Source: a virus. Taken from it: a stretch of DNA of 64,000 nt. The stretch spans positions 1-64,000 of IMG/VR virus record IMGVR_UViG_3300031344_000086; one strand, written 5' to 3'. The notes beneath the pieces were generated by a model that searched no databases, was not told the DNA's origin, and saw only the letters and a list, made by a program, of their open reading frames with translations. Shown here piece by piece: positions 15,009-23,479 of the stretch. The position numbers were made by a program, and so were the translations under genes. How positions within the stretch are numbered: the first letter of the stretch is position 1; every line of letters begins with the position of its first letter.

Positions 15009-17161
15009 AACCATTAAAGCTAATCCTCAAAGATTTTTGTGGGCATAGTGATAGCGAAATTAACTTCGATGATTTTAATTGTGCATTAATTACTGGTAAA
15101 ATTCGTGGCAATGAACGTGGTAGTAATGGTAGTGGAAAGAGTACGATATTCGGTTCTATACGTTTTGTTTTATTTAATCAAACAGACTATTCATCATTAG
15201 ACAAGGTAATTCGTAAAACAACGCAAAAATGCACAGTTTCGTTCGATTTTGTATCAAGTTTTGATAATCAAATATATCGTATTACTCGTTCCCGACACAT
15301 TAAAACTGGCTCAGACGTTCGTCTTTTCTGTAAAGAAAATGATGAATGGAATGATTTAACTCAGCGAACAAATTCACAAACAGAACAAGAAATACAGAAA
15401 ATAATAAAAATAAACTACAAGACATTTTGTAATTCTGCATTCTTCGGTCAAATGGATCTGACAGGATTGGCGTCATCAACGCCATCGGCTCGTAAGAAAA
15501 TACTCAAAGAGATTTTAGATTTAAGTGTATATGGTAAGTATGAAAAAATAGCCAGCAAAAAACTATCAGATTTAGTAAAAGAAATAGAAAAAAATAAAAC
15601 TATTCTTTCAACAATTGGTTCACCTGAAAATGATATTCAACAATTTACCTTAGAGTTGTTGGAACTATCCACGTTGGCTAATAATAAAAACAATTCAGCA
15701 TTGGTCTTAAAAGACAAGTATGATACTGAAAGTAATAAATATCTTTCATTGACGAAAGAATTAGAAATACTCGAAAAAGATACAAAAGAATACTTACTTA
15801 AGTATAAATCACTAGAAAATGATACCATTAAGTTTTTCAATATAGTAAAAGAATATGATAAAAAGGTATCATCGATCAAAGACAATGGTACTTCTTTAAT
15901 AAAAGAAGTAAAAAATCTTAAAGATGAGATATCTAAAATTAATCTTTCTGCGTTCCGTGCAAAAGATATAATAAAACAGGATATAGAAAATCTATCAAAA
16001 GATATAATTGAAAATAAAGCATCAGTAAATTATTCTAATTCTAAGTTAATCGAATTAAAAATACCATTACCATCGGGCGGTAAATGCAAACATTGCCGTC
16101 GCATTATAACGGAGGATGAGGTAAAATCTTGTCAAGAGGCAATTGATCAGGAAATAAAAGATTACACTAATAAGATTAAGCTAGCACAAGAAAATATAGT
16201 ATTATTAAATAACCAAGATAAAAAACTGAAAGAAGAATTACAGCAATCAGAAAATATCATAGTGTTGCTAACAAGTAAAAATCAGCAGTTAGAAAATAAA
16301 GAAAAAGAGATAGAAACAAAGAAATCAGTTTTTGTTGAGTTCAATAATCTTTTAGAAAAAGCAAAAATAGAGCACGGTAATAAACAACAAGAGTTTGATT
16401 TATTTATATCAAATAAGCCACAAGATAATTCGGATATAACAAATAATCTAAAATTAGAAATATCAAATATAAAAAATAAAATATCGTTAGTTTCACAAGA
16501 AATAGAGATAATAAATAAAGAGATATCTGGTATATCAAATAAATCAGCCGTTCTAAATCATAAGATAGAACAAAGAACATTAGATATAGCAAAAATAAAA
16601 GAATATAAAGAGATTATATCGGTCTTAGAAAAGAAGTATACTATTCATAGTAAAGTGGTTTCAGCATTCGGTAGTAAAGGTATTCCTGCATTAATAACAA
16701 AAACTATCCTTGATGATTTTATGTATGAAACAAATCAATACATATCTAAATTACATCCTGGTATTGTTATGCAGTTTATAATTGAAAAAGAGCGAACCGA
16801 TGGCGACAAGGATGATACGCTCGATATTCAATTTTTAATGAATAACGACACGTTCGAGTATGAACAGCTCTCCGGCGCGCAGAAGCTAATTGTAGCATTA
16901 GCCCTGAGGCTTGGGTTGGCATCCGTGCTCACCAAGCGCCTTGGTGTGTCGATGCAGATGTTATTGATTGACGAAGTAGATCAGTGTCTTGATGATATTA
17001 ATGTTGAGTTTTTCGAAGAAGTGATAAAGAAACTAAGTCAAGAAATGAAAGTTCTTGTAATAACACATAATAAAGACTTGAAAACAAAATTTAATCACGT
17101 TATAGTTGTAGAGCAGGATGAAAACTTCGTATCAACGGCAAAGGTAGCAAATGATTGGTAA
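15005..17161 (+). CDS. sbcC: SbcC/Rad50-like ATPase
   Basis: 718 residues. Walker A is GSNGSGKS near residue 40; two long coiled-coil arms flank a zinc hook Cys361-Lys-His-Cys364; the C-terminal lobe has the ABC signature Leu-Ser-Gly-Ala-Gln-Lys and a Walker B ending Leu-Ile-Asp-Glu-Val-Asp. It is shorter than E. coli SbcC (about 1050) but longer than T4 gp46, so the arms are short. It partners with the SbcD-like nuclease upstream. Confidence 0.95.
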   Translation: MKPLKLILKDFCGHSDSEINFDDFNCALITGKIRGNERGSNGSGKSTIFGSIRFVLFNQTDYSSLDKVIRKTTQKCTVSFDFVSSFDNQIYRITRSRHIKTGSDVRLFCKENDEWNDLTQRTNSQTEQEIQKIIKINYKTFCNSAFFGQMDLTGLASSTPSARKKILKEILDLSVYGKYEKIASKKLSDLVKEIEKNKTILSTIGSPENDIQQFTLELLELSTLANNKNNSALVLKDKYDTESNKYLSLTKELEILEKDTKEYLLKYKSLENDTIKFFNIVKEYDKKVSSIKDNGTSLIKEVKNLKDEISKINLSAFRAKDIIKQDIENLSKDIIENKASVNYSNSKLIELKIPLPSGGKCKHCRRIITEDEVKSCQEAIDQEIKDYTNKIKLAQENIVLLNNQDKKLKEELQQSENIIVLLTSKNQQLENKEKEIETKKSVFVEFNNLLEKAKIEHGNKQQEFDLFISNKPQDNSDITNNLKLEISNIKNKISLVSQEIEIINKEISGISNKSAVLNHKIEQRTLDIAKIKEYKEIISVLEKKYTIHSKVVSAFGSKGIPALITKTILDDFMYETNQYISKLHPGIVMQFIIEKERTDGDKDDTLDIQFLMNNDTFEYEQLSGAQKLIVALALRLGLASVLTKRLGVSMQMLLIDEVDQCLDDINVEFFEEVIKKLSQEMKVLVITHNKDLKTKFNHVIVVEQDENFVSTAKVANDW

Positions 17162-17783
17162 TCGTCAATTGAGAATTGGGCTAAGCGGAAAAGCGAAAAC
17201 CGGAAAAAATACAGTTGCTGATCTAATAGTTACACATTTAGATTTAAATCGAGATGAATATAGAATAAGAGCATTCGCAGATCCAATGAAGGAAATTATG
17301 AAAATTATGTTTCCGGGTGCTGATAATGAATGCTTGTATGGAGCAAGTGAATTAAGGGAAAAGGTAATATCAAACAAATTCCTTAATAGAGATTTTCATA
17401 GAAAACCCTTAACATATCGAAGCGGGCTAACAGATATAGGTAAGTACGCGCGTGAGTATAATGAAAATATATGGATATATAATTTAGATTATGATTTAAA
17501 TAATTGGGTACCTAATATAGATCGTACATCAAGCAGTAGATATAAGTCAGCATATATAGTTTCTGATTGTAGATTTATTAATGAATTTAATTACTTACGT
17601 GAGCAAGGGTTTTACCTAATTAGGATTTTACGAAAAGGAACTAATAGTGGAGTTGATGTTTCAGAAGTAGAACAAGAACAAATACCAAATGAAAGTTTTG
17701 ATAAAGTAATACATAATGATTATTCGATTGATGTGTTGTCAGAAGAGGTTAGGCAGATAATGAATGAATTGCGTATAAAATAG
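17151..17783 (+). CDS. Phage-type deoxynucleoside monophosphate kinase
   Basis: 210 residues with a P-loop GKAKTGKN (residues 13-20, Asn in the usual Ser/Thr place before Thr21), an Ala-Asp-Pro-Met-Lys segment and a Ser-Asp-Cys-Arg-Phe-x-Asn-Glu motif close to the Asp-Val-Arg-Phe-x-Asn-Glu of phage dNMP kinases such as T4 gp1. It would phosphorylate dNMPs for phage DNA synthesis. It overlaps sbcC by 11 bases. Confidence 0.8.
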   Translation: MIGNRQLRIGLSGKAKTGKNTVADLIVTHLDLNRDEYRIRAFADPMKEIMKIMFPGADNECLYGASELREKVISNKFLNRDFHRKPLTYRSGLTDIGKYAREYNENIWIYNLDYDLNNWVPNIDRTSSSRYKSAYIVSDCRFINEFNYLREQGFYLIRILRKGTNSGVDVSEVEQEQIPNESFDKVIHNDYSIDVLSEEVRQIMNELRIK

Positions 17784-17795
17784 TATTATACTACA
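17784..17795 (+). promoter_or_regulatory. Candidate -10 box directly before start codon
   Basis: TATTAT then ACTACA, then the ATG at 17796. The same arrangement (TATAAT, ACTAGA, ATG) occurs at 19807, and both genes continue TCAGT. If TATWAT is a -10 box, transcription would start at or next to the ATG and give a leaderless mRNA. No SD is present at either gene. Confidence 0.35.
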
Positions 17796-18818
17796 ATGTC
17801 AGTCATTAATATTACTATAACGGCAAGCACAACTCAAACTATTCCAGGCATTCCTGATACTATATCTCTTAGTACAAATGAGCCTGCCACCATTTTTTTC
17901 AGTCTTGATGGTTCAATACCAAATACATTTTCGCCAGTTTATACGGTTCCAATTATTATGCCACAAACATTATTAAATGTTGTGTTAAATGTATTCGCTA
18001 CAAACGGTGTAGATAATTCGGCAATCATAACACAAACATATTCAACAACACCAGATCAATTACCAGCATATGCCGTTGGAGCGAGAGTATCACGTTCCGC
18101 TACAACAAATCTGAATAATGCAAGCTCAACAAACAGCTTATATCCGTTCGGAACAGATGGTCAAAATACTAATTTTCAATATACAGGAACTCAAAATGCT
18201 GGCGTGACGGTTTATAATGAATCACAGCCTGCAACACCATCAGGTTTCGATGGAAGCGGTAATCCAGCTGGTTTCGTAAATAATCCTTCATCAGTCAATA
18301 ATAAGTTTAAACAAATATATTCTACTACAAATGCAGAAGGTGAAGTCAAAATTGGTGTTGGTAATCTTCCAGCTAAAACAAGAATAATTGGTAAATCTGC
18401 TCCAATGGAATATACACAGGAGCAGAGCAGCACAAGTGATAAAATCTTTAATCCAAGAGCGCTGGTTGTTTACCAAGATACAACCACAGAAGACCCAACA
18501 AATCCAGTAATAATAAATAGAGGTGATTTTAGTTTAGAAAACACAGAGATAGTAAGAGACGGCGTAATGCTTATGAATACCGCATTAGATAGTCCACCAA
18601 CACAAGGATCATTCGTTAGAAGAGAGTTTAATCCACGAACTCAAATGTGGACTTGCTATTATAGAGATAATACGGTTAATCGTTGGATTATATCTTCGTT
18701 CCCTCATCAGCCAACCAAACAGGATGTTGGAGCATTGTATAACATGGTGTTTCCTCGCGAACACGGCGCTGGCATGGTGTTCAAATGGGTATGGAATCAG
18801 AGAGTAGTTTTACATTAA
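17796..18818 (+). CDS. Virion-like protein with chitobiase/HEX C-terminal-type domain
   Basis: 340 residues. Residues about 16-55 fit the CHB_HEX_C-type repeat often seen in phage adhesion or fibre proteins (Ile-x-Leu-Ser-Thr ... Ile-Phe-Phe-Ser-Leu-Asp-Gly-Ser-x-Pro). The rest is Asn/Thr/Ser/Gly-rich and beta-like, with a short aromatic C terminus. It looks like a baseplate, fibre or spike component. Its position inside replication genes, next to an HNH nuclease gene, is unusual and may mark a recently inserted or rearranged segment. Confidence 0.72.
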   Translation: MSVINITITASTTQTIPGIPDTISLSTNEPATIFFSLDGSIPNTFSPVYTVPIIMPQTLLNVVLNVFATNGVDNSAIITQTYSTTPDQLPAYAVGARVSRSATTNLNNASSTNSLYPFGTDGQNTNFQYTGTQNAGVTVYNESQPATPSGFDGSGNPAGFVNNPSSVNNKFKQIYSTTNAEGEVKIGVGNLPAKTRIIGKSAPMEYTQEQSSTSDKIFNPRALVVYQDTTTEDPTNPVIINRGDFSLENTEIVRDGVMLMNTALDSPPTQGSFVRREFNPRTQMWTCYYRDNTVNRWIISSFPHQPTKQDVGALYNMVFPREHGAGMVFKWVWNQRVVLH

Positions 18819-18881
18819 AAATTGTTGTTTTTTACCGTAAAAATATGTATAAAGTGATATATTTATACGTAGGAGATTTAC

Positions 18882-19766
18882 GTGAAAAAGACAGTTAAAA
18901 TATGCACAAAATGTAAACAAGAAAAGCCAGAAGAAGAATGGCAACCATCACAATTTAAAAGATCATCTGGATTATGTCGTATGTGTAAAAACGAATTAGA
19001 TCGTGAGTATAGATTAAATAATTTAAATACTGTTAGGGAAAAAGATAAAAAAAGATATAAAAAAAGAAAAGAAGATTTTGTAAATACATACGAAAATAAA
19101 ATATGCACAAATTGTGGAGAAGATAAAAAAGAACAAGACTATTCGGTATCAGAATATATACAAATAAGTTCAATTTGTAAGATATGTGTTGCCTATTCTA
19201 CGGAAGAATATAGAAACAAAAATAGAGAGATGTTGAGACAAAAAGCGAAAGAATACAGAGATTCTTTTTCGGAAGAGGATAGGTCTAATAAGTTAGAATA
19301 TGATAAGTTGTATTATCAAAATAATAAACAGGAAATAAATAAGCGACATGCAGAATATGTATGTGAAAGAATAAAAATAGATCCAATATTTAGGTTTAGA
19401 CTGCTTGTATCTGGTAGTATTCGTAAAGTATTTAAAGAACGCGGAGTATCTAAAAATAAATCTTCTTGTTGGGCAAAACTTCCATATACACCAGAGGAGT
19501 TAATTCAGCATATTGAATTATTATTCGAGCCGTGGATGAATTGGGAAAATCACGGAGATTACATATTCGAAACTTGGGATGATAAAGATCCATTAACATG
19601 GAAGTGGCAATTAGATCATAAAGATCCTCATTCAGATTTTCCATACGACAGCCTTGACCATCATAATTTTCAATTAGCGTGGGCGCTATCTAACTTGCGT
19701 CCGTATTCAGCCAAACAGAATATCATTGATGGCTCCCGCCGTGCTAGGCATGCTGAAAAGAAATAA
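18882..19766 (+). CDS. HNH homing-type endonuclease, paralogue 2
   Basis: 294 residues, starting at a GTG with a well-placed SD (TAGGAG, 18871-18876). It has two N-terminal Cys-x2-Cys...Cys-x2-Cys zinc fingers (about 6-30 and 75-105), a charged helical linker, and a C-terminal nuclease core with Trp-Gln-Leu-Asp-His-Lys-Asp-Pro-His-Ser and Leu-Ser-Asn-Leu-Arg-Pro-Tyr. It is paralogous to the protein at 10243. Free-standing in an intergenic slot, it is likely mobile. Confidence 0.85.
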   Translation: MKKTVKICTKCKQEKPEEEWQPSQFKRSSGLCRMCKNELDREYRLNNLNTVREKDKKRYKKRKEDFVNTYENKICTNCGEDKKEQDYSVSEYIQISSICKICVAYSTEEYRNKNREMLRQKAKEYRDSFSEEDRSNKLEYDKLYYQNNKQEINKRHAEYVCERIKIDPIFRFRLLVSGSIRKVFKERGVSKNKSSCWAKLPYTPEELIQHIELLFEPWMNWENHGDYIFETWDDKDPLTWKWQLDHKDPHSDFPYDSLDHHNFQLAWALSNLRPYSAKQNIIDGSRRARHAEKK

Positions 19767-19806
19767 AATTAATATCTTACAGCTTACGCTATAAAATCTG
19801 CTGATA

Positions 19807-19818
19807 TATAATACTAGA
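19807..19818 (+). promoter_or_regulatory. Candidate -10 box directly before start codon
   Basis: TATAAT (19807-19812), then ACTAGA, then the ATG at 19819; same spacing and nearly the same bases as at 17784. TGATATAT overlaps it on the left. No SD is seen. A leaderless transcript is inferred. Confidence 0.4.
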
Positions 19819-20649
19819 ATGTCAGTAGAACAAACAGAAAATATAATTAAAAAATTAAAACTCAGTGTTTCAAAAGTCAAGACGTTTTCGCAGTGTAAGA
19901 AAAAATACTACTATACATACGAAATGAAGCTTCCTCGTAAAACTTGGGCGTTTCATACGCTTGGTAAGTTCGTTCACTTAGTACTTGAGGAGTTTCATAA
20001 ATCATTTTTGAATGGTACGGATGAGCCGCTCCATGTCGTAATGGGTCGGGCATACAGAGTTGCTATGAAAGAGTTCGGAAAATCAATGTCCGAAGATAGT
20101 AAAAAAGAAGCGTTTGCTATGATAGATGCTTATTTACAAAAAATAACTAATGAAAAGCATACATTAAAAGATGTAATCGCAGTAGAGAAAAACTTCAGTT
20201 TTCCTATAACAGATCATATTATATTGAACGGTATGATTGATAAAATACAGATTGATCATGATGGTATATTAAATGTTGGAGATTACAAGACAACAAGGGA
20301 TAAAAAATATCTTTTAAATGATTGGCTTCAATTACAGACATATGCATACGTGCTTGCGACCGAAGATTCTAGTATAAAACAAATACGAGGATCGTATATA
20401 TTAGTTCGCCATGGGTTCGAGCGTATCGAAAAAGTTTTTAATATAGATGAGATTATGCAAATAAAAGATCAATTCGAGTCTTATGCAAAAGACATAGAGG
20501 ACGAACAATTATGGGAAGCAACTCCCACACGATTGTGTGGCTACTGCGATCATTTAGCGATATGTAAAGAGGGATCGGAGTTTATGAACAAAATTAATAG
20601 AAACACTAATACATTTAGTGATACAAATCATGGTGAAGTGAAATGGTAA
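19819..20649 (+). CDS. PD-(D/E)XK nuclease with Fe-S cysteines (Cas4/RecB-like)
   Basis: 276 residues. It begins with a Ser-x-x-Lys-x-Phe-x-x-Cys-x-x-x-Tyr segment, has the nuclease core Gly-Met-Ile-Asp-Lys-Ile ... Val-Gly-Asp-Tyr-Lys-Thr (Asp...Asp-x-Lys), a Leu-Gln-x-x-x-Tyr helix, and a C-terminal Cys-Gly-Tyr-Cys-x5-Cys. The early Cys plus three late Cys match the 4Fe-4S pattern of Cas4 and AddB nucleases. It likely trims DNA ends in recombination. No CRISPR array is present, so a Cas4 spacer role is not supported. Confidence 0.88.
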   Translation: MSVEQTENIIKKLKLSVSKVKTFSQCKKKYYYTYEMKLPRKTWAFHTLGKFVHLVLEEFHKSFLNGTDEPLHVVMGRAYRVAMKEFGKSMSEDSKKEAFAMIDAYLQKITNEKHTLKDVIAVEKNFSFPITDHIILNGMIDKIQIDHDGILNVGDYKTTRDKKYLLNDWLQLQTYAYVLATEDSSIKQIRGSYILVRHGFERIEKVFNIDEIMQIKDQFESYAKDIEDEQLWEATPTRLCGYCDHLAICKEGSEFMNKINRNTNTFSDTNHGEVKW

Positions 20650-20671
20650 TTTATAAAGGAAAGATATAAAA

Positions 20672-21913
20672 ATGCAAATCCAATTACAAGAAACTGAATA
20701 CTGCAAAATCCTCGTTCAAGTTGAAGCCGATCAAAATGAAATCAACGAAAAACGAAATGAAGTAATAACTAAATTTAAGGGATATAAAGTTCCGGGCTTC
20801 CGTAAAAATAAGGCTACACCGGAAGCAATAAAAACTCACTTCAAAAAAGAAATACAAAATGCCCTAACACAGGAATTGGCAGAGGCTGCGGTTCAACATA
20901 CATTATTCGAAAAAGATGTAAAGCCATTCGGTCGCCCCCAATTTACACAAATAAAATTAGATAACAATAAGTTTAGTTGTGAGTTTTCGCTTCACAAACA
21001 ACCAGATTTTGAGCTAAAAACATATAAAGATTTTGAGATCCCAAAACCAGCAGTCGGTATATCAGCCGACGAACTTGGAGCAAAAATGCTTCAAGAACTA
21101 CGAGATCGTAATGGTATTACAACAGCATACGGTGAAGATGACGTTGTTCAAATGGGTGATAATGTTGTCATTGACTATCAGGCATTCAAAGATGGAGTTG
21201 CTATTGAAAGTTTCAAAAATGCTGGCGAATTGGTTAGCGTTGGTAAAATTGATATTCCGGGCTTCAGCGAGAATATACTTGGTATGAAAGCCGGGGAAAC
21301 AAGAGAGTTTGAGCTATTATTCGATGCTAAAATTAAACCAGAGTATAATAATCAGATACTTAAGTTTGAAGTAAAATTACATATGGGTAGTAAAGTATCA
21401 CCAGCCGCATTGGATGATGACTTGGCTAAGTCGGTTGGGTTAGAGTCATTGAATGCATTGATGGAAAATGTTAATACTATGGCTGGAAACCGCGTAAAAG
21501 AATTAGAGAAAGCGCAAGTTGTTGATCAAATTGCAAAACGATTGGTGGAGAGTCATGACTTCCTCATTCCTGATTGGATATCAGTAGCAGAAGCTCAAAT
21601 AAATGCGCGTAATAATAGAAAAGACTGGAATACAATATCAGATCAAGAAAAAGAGGTTTTCATAGCCTCGGCTGAAAATAATATTAAGTTGTCGCTCGTG
21701 CTTGATAAAATTAGGGGAGTAGAGTTGGACGCGCAACTTGGTCAAGAAGAATTATTGAAAATAGCCCAAGCTAATCTACAACAACACACACAAGAGCCTC
21801 AAAAGGTGTTTGAGGAATTATATAAAAATGGTCAGTTGGGATTATTTTTAAATAGAATAAAAGATGAATTTACGCTTGAATTTTTAAGTAAAAATTGTAA
21901 AATTATTGAATAA
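20672..21913 (+). CDS. tig: Trigger factor (ribosome-associated chaperone)
   Basis: 413 residues, close to the bacterial length (about 430). The N-terminal ribosome-binding domain carries the signature GFRKNKATP at residues 42-50 (E. coli GFRKGKVP). Residues about 155-240 match the FKBP-type PPIase domain (Gly-Asp-x-Val-x-Ile-Asp-Tyr ... Ile-Pro-Gly-Phe ... Gly-Met-x-Ala-Gly-Glu-Thr-Arg). A helical C-terminal arm domain follows. It would bind near uL23 at the exit tunnel and hold nascent chains. An SD (AAAGGA) precedes the ATG. A whole trigger factor in a phage is rare. Confidence 0.93.
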   Translation: MQIQLQETEYCKILVQVEADQNEINEKRNEVITKFKGYKVPGFRKNKATPEAIKTHFKKEIQNALTQELAEAAVQHTLFEKDVKPFGRPQFTQIKLDNNKFSCEFSLHKQPDFELKTYKDFEIPKPAVGISADELGAKMLQELRDRNGITTAYGEDDVVQMGDNVVIDYQAFKDGVAIESFKNAGELVSVGKIDIPGFSENILGMKAGETREFELLFDAKIKPEYNNQILKFEVKLHMGSKVSPAALDDDLAKSVGLESLNALMENVNTMAGNRVKELEKAQVVDQIAKRLVESHDFLIPDWISVAEAQINARNNRKDWNTISDQEKEVFIASAENNIKLSLVLDKIRGVELDAQLGQEELLKIAQANLQQHTQEPQKVFEELYKNGQLGLFLNRIKDEFTLEFLSKNCKIIE

Positions 21914-21940
21914 ACAAATAGAAAGAAATAGGTAAATAAA

Positions 21941-22228
21941 ATGAGTGATAATAAAGATTTTCCAGCAAAATTATTAAAGAAATTGAGCCCAGAGTTCGTT
22001 GACGCAGTCAATGGTTTAAGTGATGAAGAAATTAAGGCTCGTATTCTCACGTGTGAAGGTAATTTATATGAGATTGCTTCCGCCAAAGAAAACGATGAAA
22101 AACTTAATGGTGCCAAAGAAATTGTTAAGGATTTAGGTAAACCGTATTCAGAATCAAAGGCTTCCGAAAATGCAAAAATCCAGTTCTGCATTTTTACACT
22201 TGAAAGCCGTGGGATTAATTTAAATTAA
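21941..22228 (+). CDS. Hypothetical helical protein
   Basis: 95 residues, charged, helical, ending in a Leu-Glu-Ser-Arg-Gly segment. It follows the trigger factor gene by 27 bases and abuts the next gene. Resembles small conserved phage proteins but I cannot name the family. Confidence 0.6.
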   Translation: MSDNKDFPAKLLKKLSPEFVDAVNGLSDEEIKARILTCEGNLYEIASAKENDEKLNGAKEIVKDLGKPYSESKASENAKIQFCIFTLESRGINLN

Positions 22229-22452
22229 TGAGAAAATTATTCGAAGATAAATGTATATATTCATCCAAGGAAATACATGAACAAGCATATTATGGAGATA
22301 TATGTCCAGACTGTAATGCGTTGTTAGAGTGGGAAAATCATAGTTGTAGAGCACCGCTGGAAGGTGGATATATGTTAGCTACTTGTGATTGTCCAGAAGG
22401 CAAAAACGTAATTAGAATGTATGTAGAAACCGTCAAAATAACTAGAAACTAA
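22228..22452 (+). CDS. Small Cys-rich hypothetical protein
   Basis: 74 residues with six Cys, including Cys-Pro-Asp-Cys and a Cys-Asp-Cys, and one His, consistent with a zinc site. It overlaps the previous stop by one base. Function unknown. Confidence 0.6.
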   Translation: MRKLFEDKCIYSSKEIHEQAYYGDICPDCNALLEWENHSCRAPLEGGYMLATCDCPEGKNVIRMYVETVKITRN

Positions 22453-22468
22453 TAGAAAAATAAATAAA

Positions 22469-23008
22469 ATGAAATTATTATGGCTAGATATAGAAACAAC
22501 AGGATTAGATCCTCAAAAAAATGAAATACTTGAAATTGCAATAGCGGAAGCAGAATTAACTGATCCGTTTAATGCAAAATTGATTTACGACGCACCCGTA
22601 TTTTTCCCGGCTCGCCCAAATCAAAAATGGGAACAGTTAGATAAATTTATTATTGACATGCACACTAAGAATGGATTATTCGAAGCGTGTATAAATGGTA
22701 AAGATATTAAGCAAATACAACAAGAGTTATTAGAATTAGTTCCAGTAGTTGAAAATAAAGAGGAGAAGCCAACATTAGCAGGCTCATCTATTCATTTTGA
22801 TCACAGTTTTATTCGCGTTCATATGCCAGAGTTTGCTAAACGATTGTCCCATAGACACATGGATATTTCAGCGATTAAATTATTTTGCCAATCACAGGGA
22901 GCAAAACCATTCCCAAAGGCAGAAGCACATAGAGCAAAAGATGATATTTATGAAAGTATTGCCCATGGGCAAGTGTGCAAAGAATGGTTAAAAAATAATC
23001 TAAAATAA
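22469..23008 (+). CDS. orn: Oligoribonuclease (DEDDh 3'-5' exonuclease)
   Basis: 179 residues, the normal size for Orn. All parts are present: Asp7-Ile-Glu9-Thr-Thr-Gly at the N terminus, Met-His-Thr-Lys-Asn-Gly-Leu, Ala-Gly-Ser-Ser-Ile-x-x-Asp, Met-Asp-Ile-Ser near 130, and His-Arg-Ala-Lys-Asp-Asp-Ile near 152. Orn degrades 2-5 nt RNAs to mononucleotides and can supply nucleotides from degraded RNA. A proofreading role for the polymerase is less likely given this close match to Orn. Confidence 0.92.
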   Translation: MKLLWLDIETTGLDPQKNEILEIAIAEAELTDPFNAKLIYDAPVFFPARPNQKWEQLDKFIIDMHTKNGLFEACINGKDIKQIQQELLELVPVVENKEEKPTLAGSSIHFDHSFIRVHMPEFAKRLSHRHMDISAIKLFCQSQGAKPFPKAEAHRAKDDIYESIAHGQVCKEWLKNNLK

Positions 23009-23019
23009 AAGGTTAGTGA

Positions 23020-23187
23020 ATGAAAAACAAATATGGTGAAAATATAAGTCCGTACGATTTAGGCGCTGGTGGAGGATTACCTCGTTTAAAACGAAAAATA
23101 CTGAAAAAAATACGAGAACAAGAAAAGGATGAGGATCGAAACGATAGTTCTCCATATATGCCACGAAAGACGCCGTGGCGACCGTAA
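23020..23187 (+). CDS. Small basic hypothetical protein
   Basis: 55 residues in the gap after orn. Gly-rich turn (Gly-Ala-Gly-Gly-Gly), then a Lys/Arg-rich helix and a Pro/Arg end. Its last 13 bases overlap the next gene, which starts at GTG. The continuous frame and tight packing support it. No family recognised. Confidence 0.55.
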   Translation: MKNKYGENISPYDLGAGGGLPRLKRKILKKIREQEKDEDRNDSSPYMPRKTPWRP

Positions 23188-23465
23188 AAAAAACTATACT
23201 CAATACAGCATCTTGTAGCAAATGTAATAAAGGTCAGATTTTATTGGAATTAAATGTTCCATTGGATAAGACGCATATTAAGTTTTTTGCTGGTTCGCCA
23301 TTCCTTGAAAATAAATCATATACTAATCTTGGGTTATTTTATATGGAAAGTTTAGATTTAGTTGCAATCGGACCGTTCGGTTCGAATAGGTTAAATATAA
23401 AATGTAAAACGGCTAATTGTAATAATAATATCATAGAGTTAGAAGATATATTAAAACAAATATAA
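23175..23465 (+). CDS. Zinc-ribbon-like hypothetical protein
   Basis: 96 residues from a GTG start (no ATG near the N terminus). Cys-Ser-Lys-Cys near residue 14 and Cys-x4-Cys near 80 form a likely split zinc site around a beta-rich middle. Function unknown. Confidence 0.58.
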   Translation: MATVKKTILNTASCSKCNKGQILLELNVPLDKTHIKFFAGSPFLENKSYTNLGLFYMESLDLVAIGPFGSNRLNIKCKTANCNNNIIELEDILKQI

Positions 23466-23479
23466 ATAAAAGGGTTCGT

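Noticed and set aside
19819-20649. Cas4 of a CRISPR system
   Set aside because: No Cas1/Cas2, no direct-repeat array anywhere in the window. The protein fits a phage recombination nuclease.
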